DNA of 64,000 nt, from NCBI RefSeq assembly GCF_018343665.1, contig NZ_JAGYPM010000003.1, positions 773,497 through 837,496 on the forward strand, given 5' to 3'. The notes beneath the pieces are model-generated. The model was not told the DNA's origin. It made no database searches and was given only the letters and a program-made list of their open reading frames with translations. This document shows, one piece after another, positions 26,756-36,242 of this stretch; the stretch's first letter is position 1, and every line of letters starts with the position of its first letter. Made by a program: the position numbers and the translations under genes. The stretch is from Cytobacillus citreus. Its GTDB lineage: Bacteria; Bacillota; Bacilli; Bacillales; Cytobacillaceae.

Positions 26756-29533
26756 CTACTTTTCAGGGAATGGTCCTATTACTTGTAACATTATTGGATT
26801 GGAAGTTACGGTTACTCCATTTAGAGTAACAGTTACGGCTATCAATGTGCGTCCAGGATGTTTTGCTACAATCGTTCCATCTTTATCAATTTCTGCAACT
26901 TTTGAATTACTTAACTTATACTCAATATCAGCACCAGATAATTCTTTAGTCGTCATTCCATTTTCTAATATGGCAGAAATATTAATTTTTGTTGTTTCAG
27001 TTGGCTTCAATTGGCTATCCTCAATTTCAGACTTAACCTCTTTAAGTTTTACAACAAGCTTCGGATCACTATATTTCATTAATTCACTGCCATATTTAAA
27101 ATAGAAATTCCCAAAATCATCTTGCGCTAACTTCTCGACATTTCCTTCGAGTAGAACCTCTACTTCTTTTGTAGCAGCATCAATTTTTATAAACTTGCTT
27201 GTGTATGTCTTTTCTGCAACGTATCCAATAAAGATGGACCCATAGACATTTCCATCGGTTCCAATCATTAATCTTGGATTTGAATGGGCAAAATCTGCTG
27301 TTGGAAACTTATCATCACGATAAATAACTTCTTTTGTATTAGGGTCAAAAATAAACAATGTCCCGAGTGCCATTCCCCATATATTCCCATCAGGACCCCA
27401 TACAAAACCTGATATAGCCTTTTTCCCCTCTACAGGTATTGTTTCAAATTCGATTATTCCTTTTTTTGTAACATAAATAGCGAGTTTTGCAGATGCACTG
27501 TCATCCATTGCACCAGTACCCAAAAAAAACTTTCCATCTTTGTATAATATTGTGTTAATGGAGTGCTCAGGAACAATATTTCGTTTTACATCGAATAGTC
27601 CAGTTATAGGATCATAAATGGTAAGAGCACCACCTGTTTTTCCCGCGATTGGGTATGTTCCAATATATAGTTTGTTTTCTTCTTCTACTCCAACCATCGC
27701 TACTGGGCGATCTTGTTCATTCCCGAGTTGAGCAAGGCGTGGAGGATTATAAGGTTCGCTTGGATCTGTTCTATTCCATGGTTTTGATGGATCATATTCA
27801 AATATTGAAGCTTTAGGATAAACACCAAAATACACTTTTCCATTTAAGATTCCATACCCTTCTACCTGACCAAGTGAAGGATATAAAGTGGTTTGATCCT
27901 GAGTTGGAGAGTAGACTCCTAATCCGCCTCCAGAAATGAAGCCTGAGCTGAGTATCTTACCATCTACACTTTTCCCAATATTGTGCAATTCAACAAATTG
28001 TGGAGGCAATGGAAGCTCTGGCGTTTCCAAGTAACCTGTTTCTAAGTTATAGTAGAAGGCCCTGCCGCTATTTCCTGCTAATCCAACCAATGTTACGCCA
28101 GGGAATTTCGGATCGTTTAACTCAACATATGCGAACGCAATGCCCGCTCCTTTCACATCAACGCCAAGTGATCCATATTCTCCTGAATTCACATCATACG
28201 CATACAATGACCATTGGTTTCCACCTTCTTGCTTTAGCTCGTAATAGGTATAAAAAACCCTTCCATCTGGGGAGACTGGTGAAAATCCTCTTGTGTTGTA
28301 TTCGGAATTTTCTTTCACAATTAGTGTATTGTTTTCTGGCGTATAAACATACATAATCGGTCCGGGATCTACGCGTATAAATAATTTGCCTGCAGTGTAT
28401 TTTAAGTCATAAACAGATGTTTTTCCTCCGAATCCTATTATGAGAGATTTTTCCCCCGTTGTTAGATTATATTTATATAATTTCGCAACATCAGCACCGC
28501 CAACATAAAGTGTATTGCGTTCCTCGTCAAACGCAAGAGCACGAACATGCGATTCTTTTGATGATGTCTTAAAAGTAGTCAATACCTTTGACTGATCAGT
28601 AACTGGGTCATATTCAAAAATGGATTGTGAATACCCTGTTCCCCCATAAACCTTACCGTCCTTTCCAGGTGTCAGTACCCAAATGACAGTATCTGTTGGA
28701 ACTGGTTTTCCAATTGTACGCATGGACTCTGTATTTGGATCATATTGAAATAATGTACCGTTAGGTGTGCTCCCGATATAAACCTTTCCATCAGAGGCTA
28801 CTGTTATTGCCCATGCTGCTATAGCATGACTGCCATCAAGTGCAACTAATGGCTCTTGATCATAAATTTGCTTCGTATGAACATCACTTACAATAAACTT
28901 AGCTGGATCTCCTTGAGCAACTGTATACATCACATCACGGCCGCTTTTATCTTTACCATAGTCGCCAGTCATAATTGTAAGACTAGTCGATTGGGGACCA
29001 AGATTTGTTATTTTCCCTGGAGCTTTAGAAAGCGTAATTTTTGCATCATCTGCATAATATACCCCTACTTTTTCAGCGGGAGAATAGAAAGCTACTTTAA
29101 AATAGGCAGCATTTTTTGGTGAAGCAGCTGCCAGTCTAACATCTTGCCAATTTTCATTTTCACTTACTTCATTATCAATTAATGAGCTAACAACTGATAA
29201 CAATTTCCCATCCTGATCAAAAAAACGAAAATCAATCTTTCCGCCAGAACCAGATTTTTTTAAGACTTTAACATTTAGGATTACATTCTTAAATGAATCC
29301 ACTTCCATTGGATTACTGATAACACCAAGTATATCTTCGGGTGATGCATCTTCAATCACAAGACTGCTTTTCCCTTCAAAAAATACCTCTTGATCGACCG
29401 ATACCTTTGTTGACGCTCCATCTGGATGCCAGCCAGGTACACTGCCATTCTCATCTATTTCAAAACCCCCGTTTTGCAGTAGCACATTTAATACTTCCGA
29501 ACTCGCATTTGAAGAGGTTAGATACTTTTTCAT
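26756..29533 (-). CDS. CBM / beta-propeller / Ig-like protein
   Basis: A 925-residue protein. The N-terminal ~170 residues look like a carbohydrate-binding jelly roll ('LLQNGGFEIDENGSVPGWHPDG...'). Residues ~185-800 hold repeated propeller blades with phrases such as 'KVYIGSTPNGTLFQYDP', 'KVYGGTGYSQSIFEYDP' and 'IWGMALGTLFIFDPNTKEVIY'. The end (~835-920) is a bacterial Ig-like (Big_2-type) domain ('DKDGTIVAKHPGRTLIAVTVT'). ATG with a strong GGAGGATAT ribosome site and no signal peptide, which is odd for CBM/Ig modules. The propeller is related to the 612-residue protein at 38849-40687. Last gene of the sugar locus, after a stem-loop behind the lipoprotein gene. Function unknown. Confidence 0.7.
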   Translation of the reverse strand: MKKYLTSSNASSEVLNVLLQNGGFEIDENGSVPGWHPDGASTKVSVDQEVFFEGKSSLVIEDASPEDILGVISNPMEVDSFKNVILNVKVLKKSGSGGKIDFRFFDQDGKLLSVVSSLIDNEVSENENWQDVRLAAASPKNAAYFKVAFYSPAEKVGVYYADDAKITLSKAPGKITNLGPQSTSLTIMTGDYGKDKSGRDVMYTVAQGDPAKFIVSDVHTKQIYDQEPLVALDGSHAIAAWAITVASDGKVYIGSTPNGTLFQYDPNTESMRTIGKPVPTDTVIWVLTPGKDGKVYGGTGYSQSIFEYDPVTDQSKVLTTFKTSSKESHVRALAFDEERNTLYVGGADVAKLYKYNLTTGEKSLIIGFGGKTSVYDLKYTAGKLFIRVDPGPIMYVYTPENNTLIVKENSEYNTRGFSPVSPDGRVFYTYYELKQEGGNQWSLYAYDVNSGEYGSLGVDVKGAGIAFAYVELNDPKFPGVTLVGLAGNSGRAFYYNLETGYLETPELPLPPQFVELHNIGKSVDGKILSSGFISGGGLGVYSPTQDQTTLYPSLGQVEGYGILNGKVYFGVYPKASIFEYDPSKPWNRTDPSEPYNPPRLAQLGNEQDRPVAMVGVEEENKLYIGTYPIAGKTGGALTIYDPITGLFDVKRNIVPEHSINTILYKDGKFFLGTGAMDDSASAKLAIYVTKKGIIEFETIPVEGKKAISGFVWGPDGNIWGMALGTLFIFDPNTKEVIYRDDKFPTADFAHSNPRLMIGTDGNVYGSIFIGYVAEKTYTSKFIKIDAATKEVEVLLEGNVEKLAQDDFGNFYFKYGSELMKYSDPKLVVKLKEVKSEIEDSQLKPTETTKINISAILENGMTTKELSGADIEYKLSNSKVAEIDKDGTIVAKHPGRTLIAVTVTLNGVTVTSNPIMLQVIGPFPEK

Positions 29534-29635
29534 TTATATCCTCCTTTGAAAGGGTCAAATTTTTCCTATTTAAGCTGTTATATGTTATCTGTCAAAAAAG
29601 CGGATAGACGCTCTAATGATAATTTTTTTATGAAA

Positions 29636-29668
29636 ATGAATAGAGGAGCTTGTAACCCCTCTATTCAT
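29636..29668 (-). terminator. Stem-loop after solute-binding protein gene
   Basis: ATGAATAGAGG pairs with CCTCTATTCAT (11 bp). The following minus-strand run is only moderately U-rich, so it may be a partial terminator or a 3' stabiliser that sets the lipoprotein level above the next cistron. Confidence 0.55.
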
Positions 29669-29679
29669 ATTTTGACTAT

Positions 29680-31296
29680 TTATTTCCACTCTTTATCTAC
29701 TTTACCTTTAGCTTTAATCCCTTCATTCATCTCTTTAATAATTTTATCTCCGCCGCGTTTTAAGTACTCTTGAACAAGTTTATCCCAATCAGAAATAGGT
29801 CTTTGCCCAGCAATCATTTTTGCTTGCTCATTTATTACAAATTGCATTAAATCTATACCCATTTCTTGTTCTGCTTTGGAAATAATTCCATTAGATGGGT
29901 TAACATAAAGCTTGTTTGATTCAAACATATTTTGTAAAGAATCGATCAGATTTTTCATTGGTTCAAGATTATAATCATCTGCATATCGAACTTTTGCACC
30001 CTCAGGTAAATGTCCACGGTTATCTAAGAAATAAGTGGAAGGGGCTAAACCAGCAGAAGAGAAATCTGGAACACGTACAGGAATTCCATCTTCCATATTG
30101 TAACCTGTACCCTCTTTACCCCAGAAGAAGTCAAAATCTGCATTTTGTGGATTCATTTGATCTTGTGTATAGAACTTTTTACCGAAATCGACTAACTCTA
30201 GAGCACGATAGATTTTCCCTTCATCGTCAGCCATTTTTGCATTTAATGCTAGAATACCAGAGTTACCTGTCCCCATCGTAAATCCAATCGAACCGTCTGG
30301 TGCTTCAAACGGAGGAATGGCAACTAACTCAGCCTCAGGGTTTATTTCAAGCAGTCCTTCTAAGTAAGGCTCAGACATACCAGCAACTCCTCCAATGAAA
30401 ATTCCAGCTTTGCCAGAATAAAACTCAGCATTCGTATCCTGCCAATTTAGAACGGCAAAATCCTTTGTCATTGCTCCATTCGCATATAAATCCGCAAAAA
30501 AACTAATCAATTCTTTTCTTCCTTCAGAAATAATTCCTGGAATAAAGTCTCCATCTTCATTTTGATGATACCATGCATTAGTATCCCAATACGTACCCAT
30601 ATTGAAATCTGGATTAATATTCTCTCCAATTGCTAAGCCATAAGTATCTTTCTTTCCATTTTGATCTGGATCGTCATTTGTAAATGCAATGGCTACCTTC
30701 TTTAGCTCTTCATAGCTAGTTGGAATCTTTAAACCTAGATTATCTAACCAATCTTTACGAATAAATGGTGTAACAGGATAAATTTGTGTATATCGAGGAA
30801 TCCCATAAATTTTTCCGTTAACTTTAAATGCATCATAAATATGCTCCGGAATATTACCTAAAGTTTCATAATGTTTTAGATAATCATCTAATGGAAGAAA
30901 TGCTCCTTCTTCAGCCCATTGATAAAATCTAGCATCTTCTGCTGGGAAACCAATTAAGTCTGGCATCGATCCTGATGCAACAATAGCGGAAGATTTCTCC
31001 ACATAATCCCCTTGAGGAATAATTTCAGGCTTGTAGTCAATATTGAATCTCTCATTAATTAAATCTAAGCCAGGGCTTGATGATGGCGGCGGATCTCCAA
31101 AACGAAACGTCATACCAGTAATCGTATATTTTGTAGAATGATCAAAAGGATCAATTGCCGTATTTTTCTCTGTTTCCTTATCCCCGTCTTTTTCTTTTTC
31201 ATTATTACTAACTTCATTCGTCTTGGATGTACACGCAGCCAATAAAAGCGATAAAATCAACATCATAATTAACAAAATTTTACCCTTTTTCATCAT
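29680..31296 (-). CDS. Extracellular solute-binding lipoprotein (LplA-like)
   Basis: A 538-residue ABC substrate-binding lipoprotein. Signal peptide with lipobox LLAAC, acylated Cys22, then a charged linker (~23-48) and a large family-1-type sugar-binding fold; 'GKIYGIPRYTQIYPVTPFIRKDWLDNLGLKIPTSYEELKKVAIAF' is typical of the LplA/YtcQ group that serves YesL/LplB/LplC-type importers of complex oligosaccharides. It docks to the permeases encoded just upstream. It is the only exported product of the locus, so the substrate must enter as oligosaccharide. Confidence 0.88.
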   Translation of the reverse strand: MMKKGKILLIMMLILSLLLAACTSKTNEVSNNEKEKDGDKETEKNTAIDPFDHSTKYTITGMTFRFGDPPPSSSPGLDLINERFNIDYKPEIIPQGDYVEKSSAIVASGSMPDLIGFPAEDARFYQWAEEGAFLPLDDYLKHYETLGNIPEHIYDAFKVNGKIYGIPRYTQIYPVTPFIRKDWLDNLGLKIPTSYEELKKVAIAFTNDDPDQNGKKDTYGLAIGENINPDFNMGTYWDTNAWYHQNEDGDFIPGIISEGRKELISFFADLYANGAMTKDFAVLNWQDTNAEFYSGKAGIFIGGVAGMSEPYLEGLLEINPEAELVAIPPFEAPDGSIGFTMGTGNSGILALNAKMADDEGKIYRALELVDFGKKFYTQDQMNPQNADFDFFWGKEGTGYNMEDGIPVRVPDFSSAGLAPSTYFLDNRGHLPEGAKVRYADDYNLEPMKNLIDSLQNMFESNKLYVNPSNGIISKAEQEMGIDLMQFVINEQAKMIAGQRPISDWDKLVQEYLKRGGDKIIKEMNEGIKAKGKVDKEWK

Positions 31297-31351
31297 TTTC
31301 CCCCCATTTTTCGTTTTAAGTGCTTACTTAAACCAATTGAATGAATATAAC

Positions 31352-32224
31352 TCACCCTTTAACTGATCCAAGCATCACCCCTTTAGCAAAATGCTTTTGT
31401 AAGAATGGATATACAATCAAAATTGGTAAAGTTGCTATCAATATTGCGGCCATTTGAACCGTTACTGGGGGTGGCATCGCTTGAAGCATTTCATTAGCGC
31501 CCAAAGCTGCGTTTGGTTCATTCACAATGACTATTTGCCTTAAAATAACTTGTATTGGCCACTTTGCAGGATCACTTATATAAAGAACTCCCGTAAAGTA
31601 ACTATTCCAATGCGTGACTGCATAAAACAGCCCAAAGGCTGCTAAAGCCGGCTTCGATAATGGCAGGATTATTTTTCTGAAAATTTGTATTTCGTTTGCT
31701 CCATCCATGATTGCCGCTTCCTTCAATTCATCAGGGATGCTTAAAAAGAACTGTCTCATAATAATTAAGTAATATGGACTAATTGCTACAGGTATTATTA
31801 ACGACCATATACTATTAATTAACCCGGTTGCCTTAACAACCATATAAGTTGGAATCATCCCTGCATGGAATAGTAGCGTAAAAATGACCATTAGTAGAAT
31901 GGCACGTTGGCCGATGACCGCTCTAGTAAGTGCGTATGCCATTGTTGCTGTAAAGAATAAATTTACAGCCGTTCCTACAACAGTAATAACAATTGATACA
32001 AGAAGGGATCTTATAAATCGATCTGAACTAAATATATACTCATAAGCATCAGTCACCCATTCTTTTGGCCAAAATAGAAAATCGTTTTCAAGAAAATCAC
32101 TGACAGACGAAAATGAAACCGCAAACACATAGAAAAACGGGAATAGCATCGTAAACGCAACAATAACTAGAATTACTGCATTAATGGTGTCAAAGATTTT
32201 AGAGCCAAGAGTATTGTTATACAT
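31352..32224 (-). CDS. ABC sugar permease (LplC/YtcP-like)
   Basis: A 290-residue inner-membrane permease with six predicted helices and the EAA loop 'ELKEAAIMDGANEIQIFRKIILPLSKPALAAFGLFYAV' (~180-217) that contacts the ATPase. Belongs to the CUT1 carbohydrate uptake group. It pairs with the permease upstream; no ATPase gene is present in the locus, so a shared MsmX-type ATPase encoded elsewhere is likely. ATG start with a GGAGAAC ribosome site. Confidence 0.9.
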   Translation of the reverse strand: MYNNTLGSKIFDTINAVILVIVAFTMLFPFFYVFAVSFSSVSDFLENDFLFWPKEWVTDAYEYIFSSDRFIRSLLVSIVITVVGTAVNLFFTATMAYALTRAVIGQRAILLMVIFTLLFHAGMIPTYMVVKATGLINSIWSLIIPVAISPYYLIIMRQFFLSIPDELKEAAIMDGANEIQIFRKIILPLSKPALAAFGLFYAVTHWNSYFTGVLYISDPAKWPIQVILRQIVIVNEPNAALGANEMLQAMPPPVTVQMAAILIATLPILIVYPFLQKHFAKGVMLGSVKG

Positions 32225-32244
32225 TGAATGTTCTCCTTTCTCAA

Positions 32245-33210
32245 TTAATACAAGCCTTCCTCACCAAATTTCTTTGCTAAACGGTTAGCAACGAAAACTA
32301 GCACTAATCCAACTAATCCCTTGAATAACCCAACTGCTGTTGCAAAACTATAATTTGCCTGCTGAATTCCTTTGAAATAAACAAATGTATCCAACACATT
32401 TCCCGATTCCATATTAAACGGATTGAGCATCAAGAAGATTTGTTCAAACCCTGTTTCCATCACATTTCCTAAACGAAGAATTAAAAGGATGATAATCGTA
32501 CTTTTTATCGCCGGCAATGTAATATGCCAAATTTGTCTCCAGCGATTTGCTCCATCCATTGCTGCGGCTTCATAAAGCGCTGGATCGACTCCCGCTAATG
32601 CGGCTAGAAAGATGATTGTTCCCCATCCTGATTCCTTCCATATAACTTGGAGAATTACGATTGGCTTGAATAGATTTGGATCAGTTAAAAAGTCTATCGG
32701 GTTCATTCCAAAAGCATGGACTAAAAACGTATTCAATAGCCCCTCACTTCTTAGAAAAATAACCGTTATTCCGATTACCACTACCCAAGATAAGAAATGA
32801 GGCAGATAAACAATTGATTGAACAACCCTTTTAAAAAATTGATTTCTCACTTCATTTATCATAAGAGCCAAGACAATTGAAATTGGAAAAGCAAAAAAAA
32901 TCTGCAAAAACGATATTTGCAATGTATTCCAAATGACTCTTAAAACCTCTGTATCTTGAAAAATTAATTTAAAGTATTTTAATCCAACCCACGGGCTATC
33001 AACAAATCCTCTGAAAGCACTATAATCTTTGAAAGCGATAACAATACCAACCATAGGTACAACTCGATAAATAAGAAAATATAAAATACCAGGTAAAAGC
33101 AATAAGATTAAATACTTATCCTTTACTATTCTTTTAACAATACGACTCCATTTGCTTTCCTTCGGGCTGATCGGAAAAGGTTCTTCTACATTTAAGGTCT
33201 TCAATTCCAT
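32245..33210 (-). CDS. ABC sugar permease (LplB-like)
   Basis: A 321-residue permease of the LplB/YtcO type, with six helices and the EAA loop 'DPALYEAAAMDGANRWRQIWHITLPAIKSTIIILLIL' (~213-249). I take ATG 33210 (MELKTLNVEEPF), which has AAGGAGATG just upstream; a frame 11 codons longer lacks a ribosome site. A promoter and a 19-bp candidate operator lie directly upstream, so the importer genes can be transcribed apart from the enzymes. Confidence 0.9.
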   Translation of the reverse strand: MELKTLNVEEPFPISPKESKWSRIVKRIVKDKYLILLLLPGILYFLIYRVVPMVGIVIAFKDYSAFRGFVDSPWVGLKYFKLIFQDTEVLRVIWNTLQISFLQIFFAFPISIVLALMINEVRNQFFKRVVQSIVYLPHFLSWVVVIGITVIFLRSEGLLNTFLVHAFGMNPIDFLTDPNLFKPIVILQVIWKESGWGTIIFLAALAGVDPALYEAAAMDGANRWRQIWHITLPAIKSTIIILLILRLGNVMETGFEQIFLMLNPFNMESGNVLDTFVYFKGIQQANYSFATAVGLFKGLVGLVLVFVANRLAKKFGEEGLY

Positions 33211-33248
33211 AACTACATCTCCTTTCCGAGTATCTCCATCCAATAACT

Positions 33249-33304
33249 ACATGTATTTAACATGTATTTATAATAAGAATAATATAACGTTGGGTCATTA
33301 TCAA
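33249..33304 (-). promoter_or_regulatory. Importer promoter with candidate GntR-SBP operator
   Basis: ACATGTATTTAACATGTAT (33249-33267) contains two ACATGT palindromes 12 bp apart. Upstream on the minus strand are -35 TTGATA (33299-33304), 17-nt spacer and -10 TATTCT (33276-33281). The site would span about +1 to +20. The same site, 17 of 19 bases identical, occurs in the same position before the first gene of the locus (43679-43697). Confidence 0.55.
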
Positions 33305-33323
33305 TATTTTTTAAATATTGAGT

Positions 33324-33941
33324 CTATTGGTTATCGTTGAAATTATCAAATAATTTTAAAGACACCGATAACATGCAAAACGCAATGAAACTGCCACTAA
33401 AAAACAGCAATAAGCCCGGAAATTTAAACACTATGTAATAAGGAAGATAGAAAGAGATTACAAAAAGGATTGCTGCAATTGGTCGAGATAATGCCAGTAG
33501 TACAGAATTTTTCACAACTTGAAAGATTTTTTGATCATAATGAACATACATAGATAAGGAAATTAAGAACGAACAAATATAAATAACTCCGATTATAAAG
33601 GTAATATAAGTAAAGATTAGACTCATTACATTTGAAAACCCACGGAAAAAAAGCAGATCAAAATATAAAATAAGCCCAAGAATTACCCAAATATATCCGA
33701 AGGCGTTTCCTTTTAATAGTTCACTTTTGTAAGTTTTCCAGAAGAAGGAGGCTGCTTTCAAATCTTCCTCTTTTTGCAGCCATTTTCGTATGACTGCAAA
33801 CAATGCAATCGTTGCTGGAAAAACTCCTGCAACAATAAAACCTGCTAATATGCCACAGAGCCAGAGTAAATTTACATATGCAAGTCTCGTTACCCATTCT
33901 AAAATTTCATGTACTTTCCCTTTCCATCCTGTCAGTATCAT
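33324..33941 (-). CDS. YesL-like DUF624 membrane protein
   Basis: A 205-residue membrane protein of the DUF624 (YesL) family with four to five hydrophobic segments (~20-45, 75-95, 100-130, 150-175, 180-200) and the family's N-terminal 'LAYVNLLWLCGILAGFIVAGVFPATIALFAVIRKWLQ'. In Bacillus, YesL proteins accompany oligosaccharide ABC importers such as that for rhamnogalacturonan, and their role is unknown. Here it lies between the lyase gene and the importer. Confidence 0.8.
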   Translation of the reverse strand: MILTGWKGKVHEILEWVTRLAYVNLLWLCGILAGFIVAGVFPATIALFAVIRKWLQKEEDLKAASFFWKTYKSELLKGNAFGYIWVILGLILYFDLLFFRGFSNVMSLIFTYITFIIGVIYICSFLISLSMYVHYDQKIFQVVKNSVLLALSRPIAAILFVISFYLPYYIVFKFPGLLLFFSGSFIAFCMLSVSLKLFDNFNDNQ

Positions 33942-33972
33942 ATATGTCCATCTCCTTCAAATTCAGCAAAAA

Positions 33973-36219
33973 TCAATCTTCCTTTATTACCACTATGACA
34001 TTCCTTCCTATCGGCAAAACAATCTCTATCTGTCCACTTTCTTTTCCTTTCCTATCATGTCTATTGCCATTTACTATGATCATAGATGAACGCTCACATG
34101 AAATATGAATAATCGTCTCTGCTCTTAATTCTATATCATAGCAAATGGAATCCTGTTTCATTTCAACCATTACATTTAGTTTTTTATTTGCAGTAATATA
34201 TCTTTTACTTCTAAAATTTAATTCTGTACCATTAAAAAGGAAAAGCTTTACAGGACATTCAAGCTGATTATCAAAACAAACCCACGCGTGATCCCCTGTT
34301 ATCGTAAGATCTCCCTGATTCGAAGTGATCGTGCTACTATCTTGCTCTTTAGCAAATAGGAAATAATCTGTTAAAAAATCTTTATTTCTATCAATCTTTA
34401 AATTGATTTCTCCCCTGCTAACATCACTTTCAAAGACAAGTTTTTTGTCCATTAACTGTTTATTTGAATGAGGATAAATCATTGTAATACCAATTTCATC
34501 CTGATTAGTGGCAGCTGGTTCTACGGTCATATAGGTGCCATATTCTTCTGCCCCTAAGAACTGTTCCAACTTCTTTTTTGTCTTTTCTGGATAATAGTGA
34601 TATATGGTAGCACTTGCCCTCTCTCCAATTATGCTAACAATATTGCCCTTTATCGTATCATTAATCTCGAGCTTTTTGCCATCTTCAACGACCATTGATG
34701 TTGTATGATATAAAAAAGTTAGCTGATCCTCTTTATAATTTTTCAACACATGATCAAGCAAAATATAATACGATTGATCAATGTGGAGGAGTTTTCTCTC
34801 CCACTTTTTCACAGCCCCATTATATGCCCTGGTCGCATCTCCTAAACAATAGTCATAGGAAGGAGACAGAAACCAATCGACAATTCTGCTTTTTCCTAAT
34901 TCCTCTTGCCCTTTCCCATTTACAAGCATAGAATTATGACCAATTGTTCCTAATGTAAAAACATTTCTTGGTCCTTCAACATAATCCTGATAACCTGGAT
35001 TTGTAATTAACCACTCATCATTTACGTGCAAAACAAAATTATTTTGATCATAATGATTATGCCCTTTTGCAGAAGAACTCGAAGCGAATGCTAGAAAATG
35101 GCTTTTTCCCTCCCATCCACTTCTGAATGCAGCCCACCCAATAGTTGGAAAGACTTTTGAGTTCTCACCTTGATAAAATTCGTTAGGTGACATAGGTTTA
35201 ACCATATTATCCATGCTTAAAAGAATATTTTGACTATTGGTTTTTGCTCTTTTGAAATACCAGCTAGTAACTGGATGCTTGTTTCGCTGTGCTAATTTTC
35301 CCATTAAGAAACTTACATCTAATATATAAAAAGAATCTGAAAAATTTACAAAGGTTTGCTTTTCAGCACTTCCTAGCATATAAAAGAAAAGATCAGGCAA
35401 AAAAGATTTGAAATACGGATGGCTAATAAGAGTGTTGTCTCCAGTTGTTCGGTATAATGCATCAGCTGCCATTAGAACATGGCGTATGGCTACCCCAGTA
35501 TAAAGAAGCCCTTCAATTTCTGGACTTGTCAGCCTATCCTCTAAGTATGAAAAGAGATAATCATAGGCATTTGTCAAATACTTATCTACATCCCTTTCGC
35601 CTATGACGGAAAGGGCTCCTATGAGCATTGACACTCTTTTTGAAGCAATAATATTATGACTGTCGTAATTTTCAAAATCGATTACTAAAGGCTTTAAACC
35701 TTTTTCAACGATTGCCTCTTGTATTAATTCTTTTTCTAGGCCGTTCAATAGATGTACGATAGAATCATAGCCAATAGCCATTGCCAGAGTAAAGTGAGCA
35801 TTACTTAAGTTTCCTTCAGCACCTCTGTTTGGAAACTCATACCATCTAGTAAATCTGCTTAGTGCTAATAGGTATTCTTTTACCTTATCTCCATAAATCC
35901 CCTTACCTGTTAAGGCATAAGCAATTGACAATACAGTCATTCTATCTTCTATTGCGCGAGAATACATTGTCCAATAAGGAAAATCGATATATCCATGTGC
36001 CTCTGGCAGCGGCTCTAATTGAATTAGTGGAAGACTCACGTTTAATTGGAAATCAATCATAGGATATGACACTTGAAACTCATCTTCATTTAAGAATTGA
36101 TCTGCTTTTTCAAGAAAGGTGTCTATCTTTGGGCCATTTCCCACTTCTTCTATCTCCTGTTGAGTAAATAAAATACGCGGATGACTTTTAATTCTAGAAT
36201 AATTTTTTTGATTATTCAT
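33973..36219 (-). CDS. Heparinase II/III-family polysaccharide lyase
   Basis: A 748-residue protein with the two-part layout of heparinase II/III-type lyases: an (alpha/alpha) toroid (~40-340) and a beta-sandwich (~350-740). The sandwich start shows 'FRSGWEGKSHFLAFASSSSAKGHNHYDQNNF' with His387, His389 and Asp391, and 'GTIGHNSMLVNG' (~424-435), the conserved family blocks. Such enzymes cleave uronic-acid glycosides by beta-elimination (heparin, alginate, chondroitin-like or ulvan-like chains); the substrate here is unknown. No signal peptide, so action is on imported oligosaccharides. ATG 36219 follows GAGGAG. It lies 23 nt after the regulator gene. Confidence 0.82.
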   Translation of the reverse strand: MNNQKNYSRIKSHPRILFTQQEIEEVGNGPKIDTFLEKADQFLNEDEFQVSYPMIDFQLNVSLPLIQLEPLPEAHGYIDFPYWTMYSRAIEDRMTVLSIAYALTGKGIYGDKVKEYLLALSRFTRWYEFPNRGAEGNLSNAHFTLAMAIGYDSIVHLLNGLEKELIQEAIVEKGLKPLVIDFENYDSHNIIASKRVSMLIGALSVIGERDVDKYLTNAYDYLFSYLEDRLTSPEIEGLLYTGVAIRHVLMAADALYRTTGDNTLISHPYFKSFLPDLFFYMLGSAEKQTFVNFSDSFYILDVSFLMGKLAQRNKHPVTSWYFKRAKTNSQNILLSMDNMVKPMSPNEFYQGENSKVFPTIGWAAFRSGWEGKSHFLAFASSSSAKGHNHYDQNNFVLHVNDEWLITNPGYQDYVEGPRNVFTLGTIGHNSMLVNGKGQEELGKSRIVDWFLSPSYDYCLGDATRAYNGAVKKWERKLLHIDQSYYILLDHVLKNYKEDQLTFLYHTTSMVVEDGKKLEINDTIKGNIVSIIGERASATIYHYYPEKTKKKLEQFLGAEEYGTYMTVEPAATNQDEIGITMIYPHSNKQLMDKKLVFESDVSRGEINLKIDRNKDFLTDYFLFAKEQDSSTITSNQGDLTITGDHAWVCFDNQLECPVKLFLFNGTELNFRSKRYITANKKLNVMVEMKQDSICYDIELRAETIIHISCERSSMIIVNGNRHDRKGKESGQIEIVLPIGRNVIVVIKED

Positions 36220-36242
36220 AGATAATCTCCTCACCTTTCCGA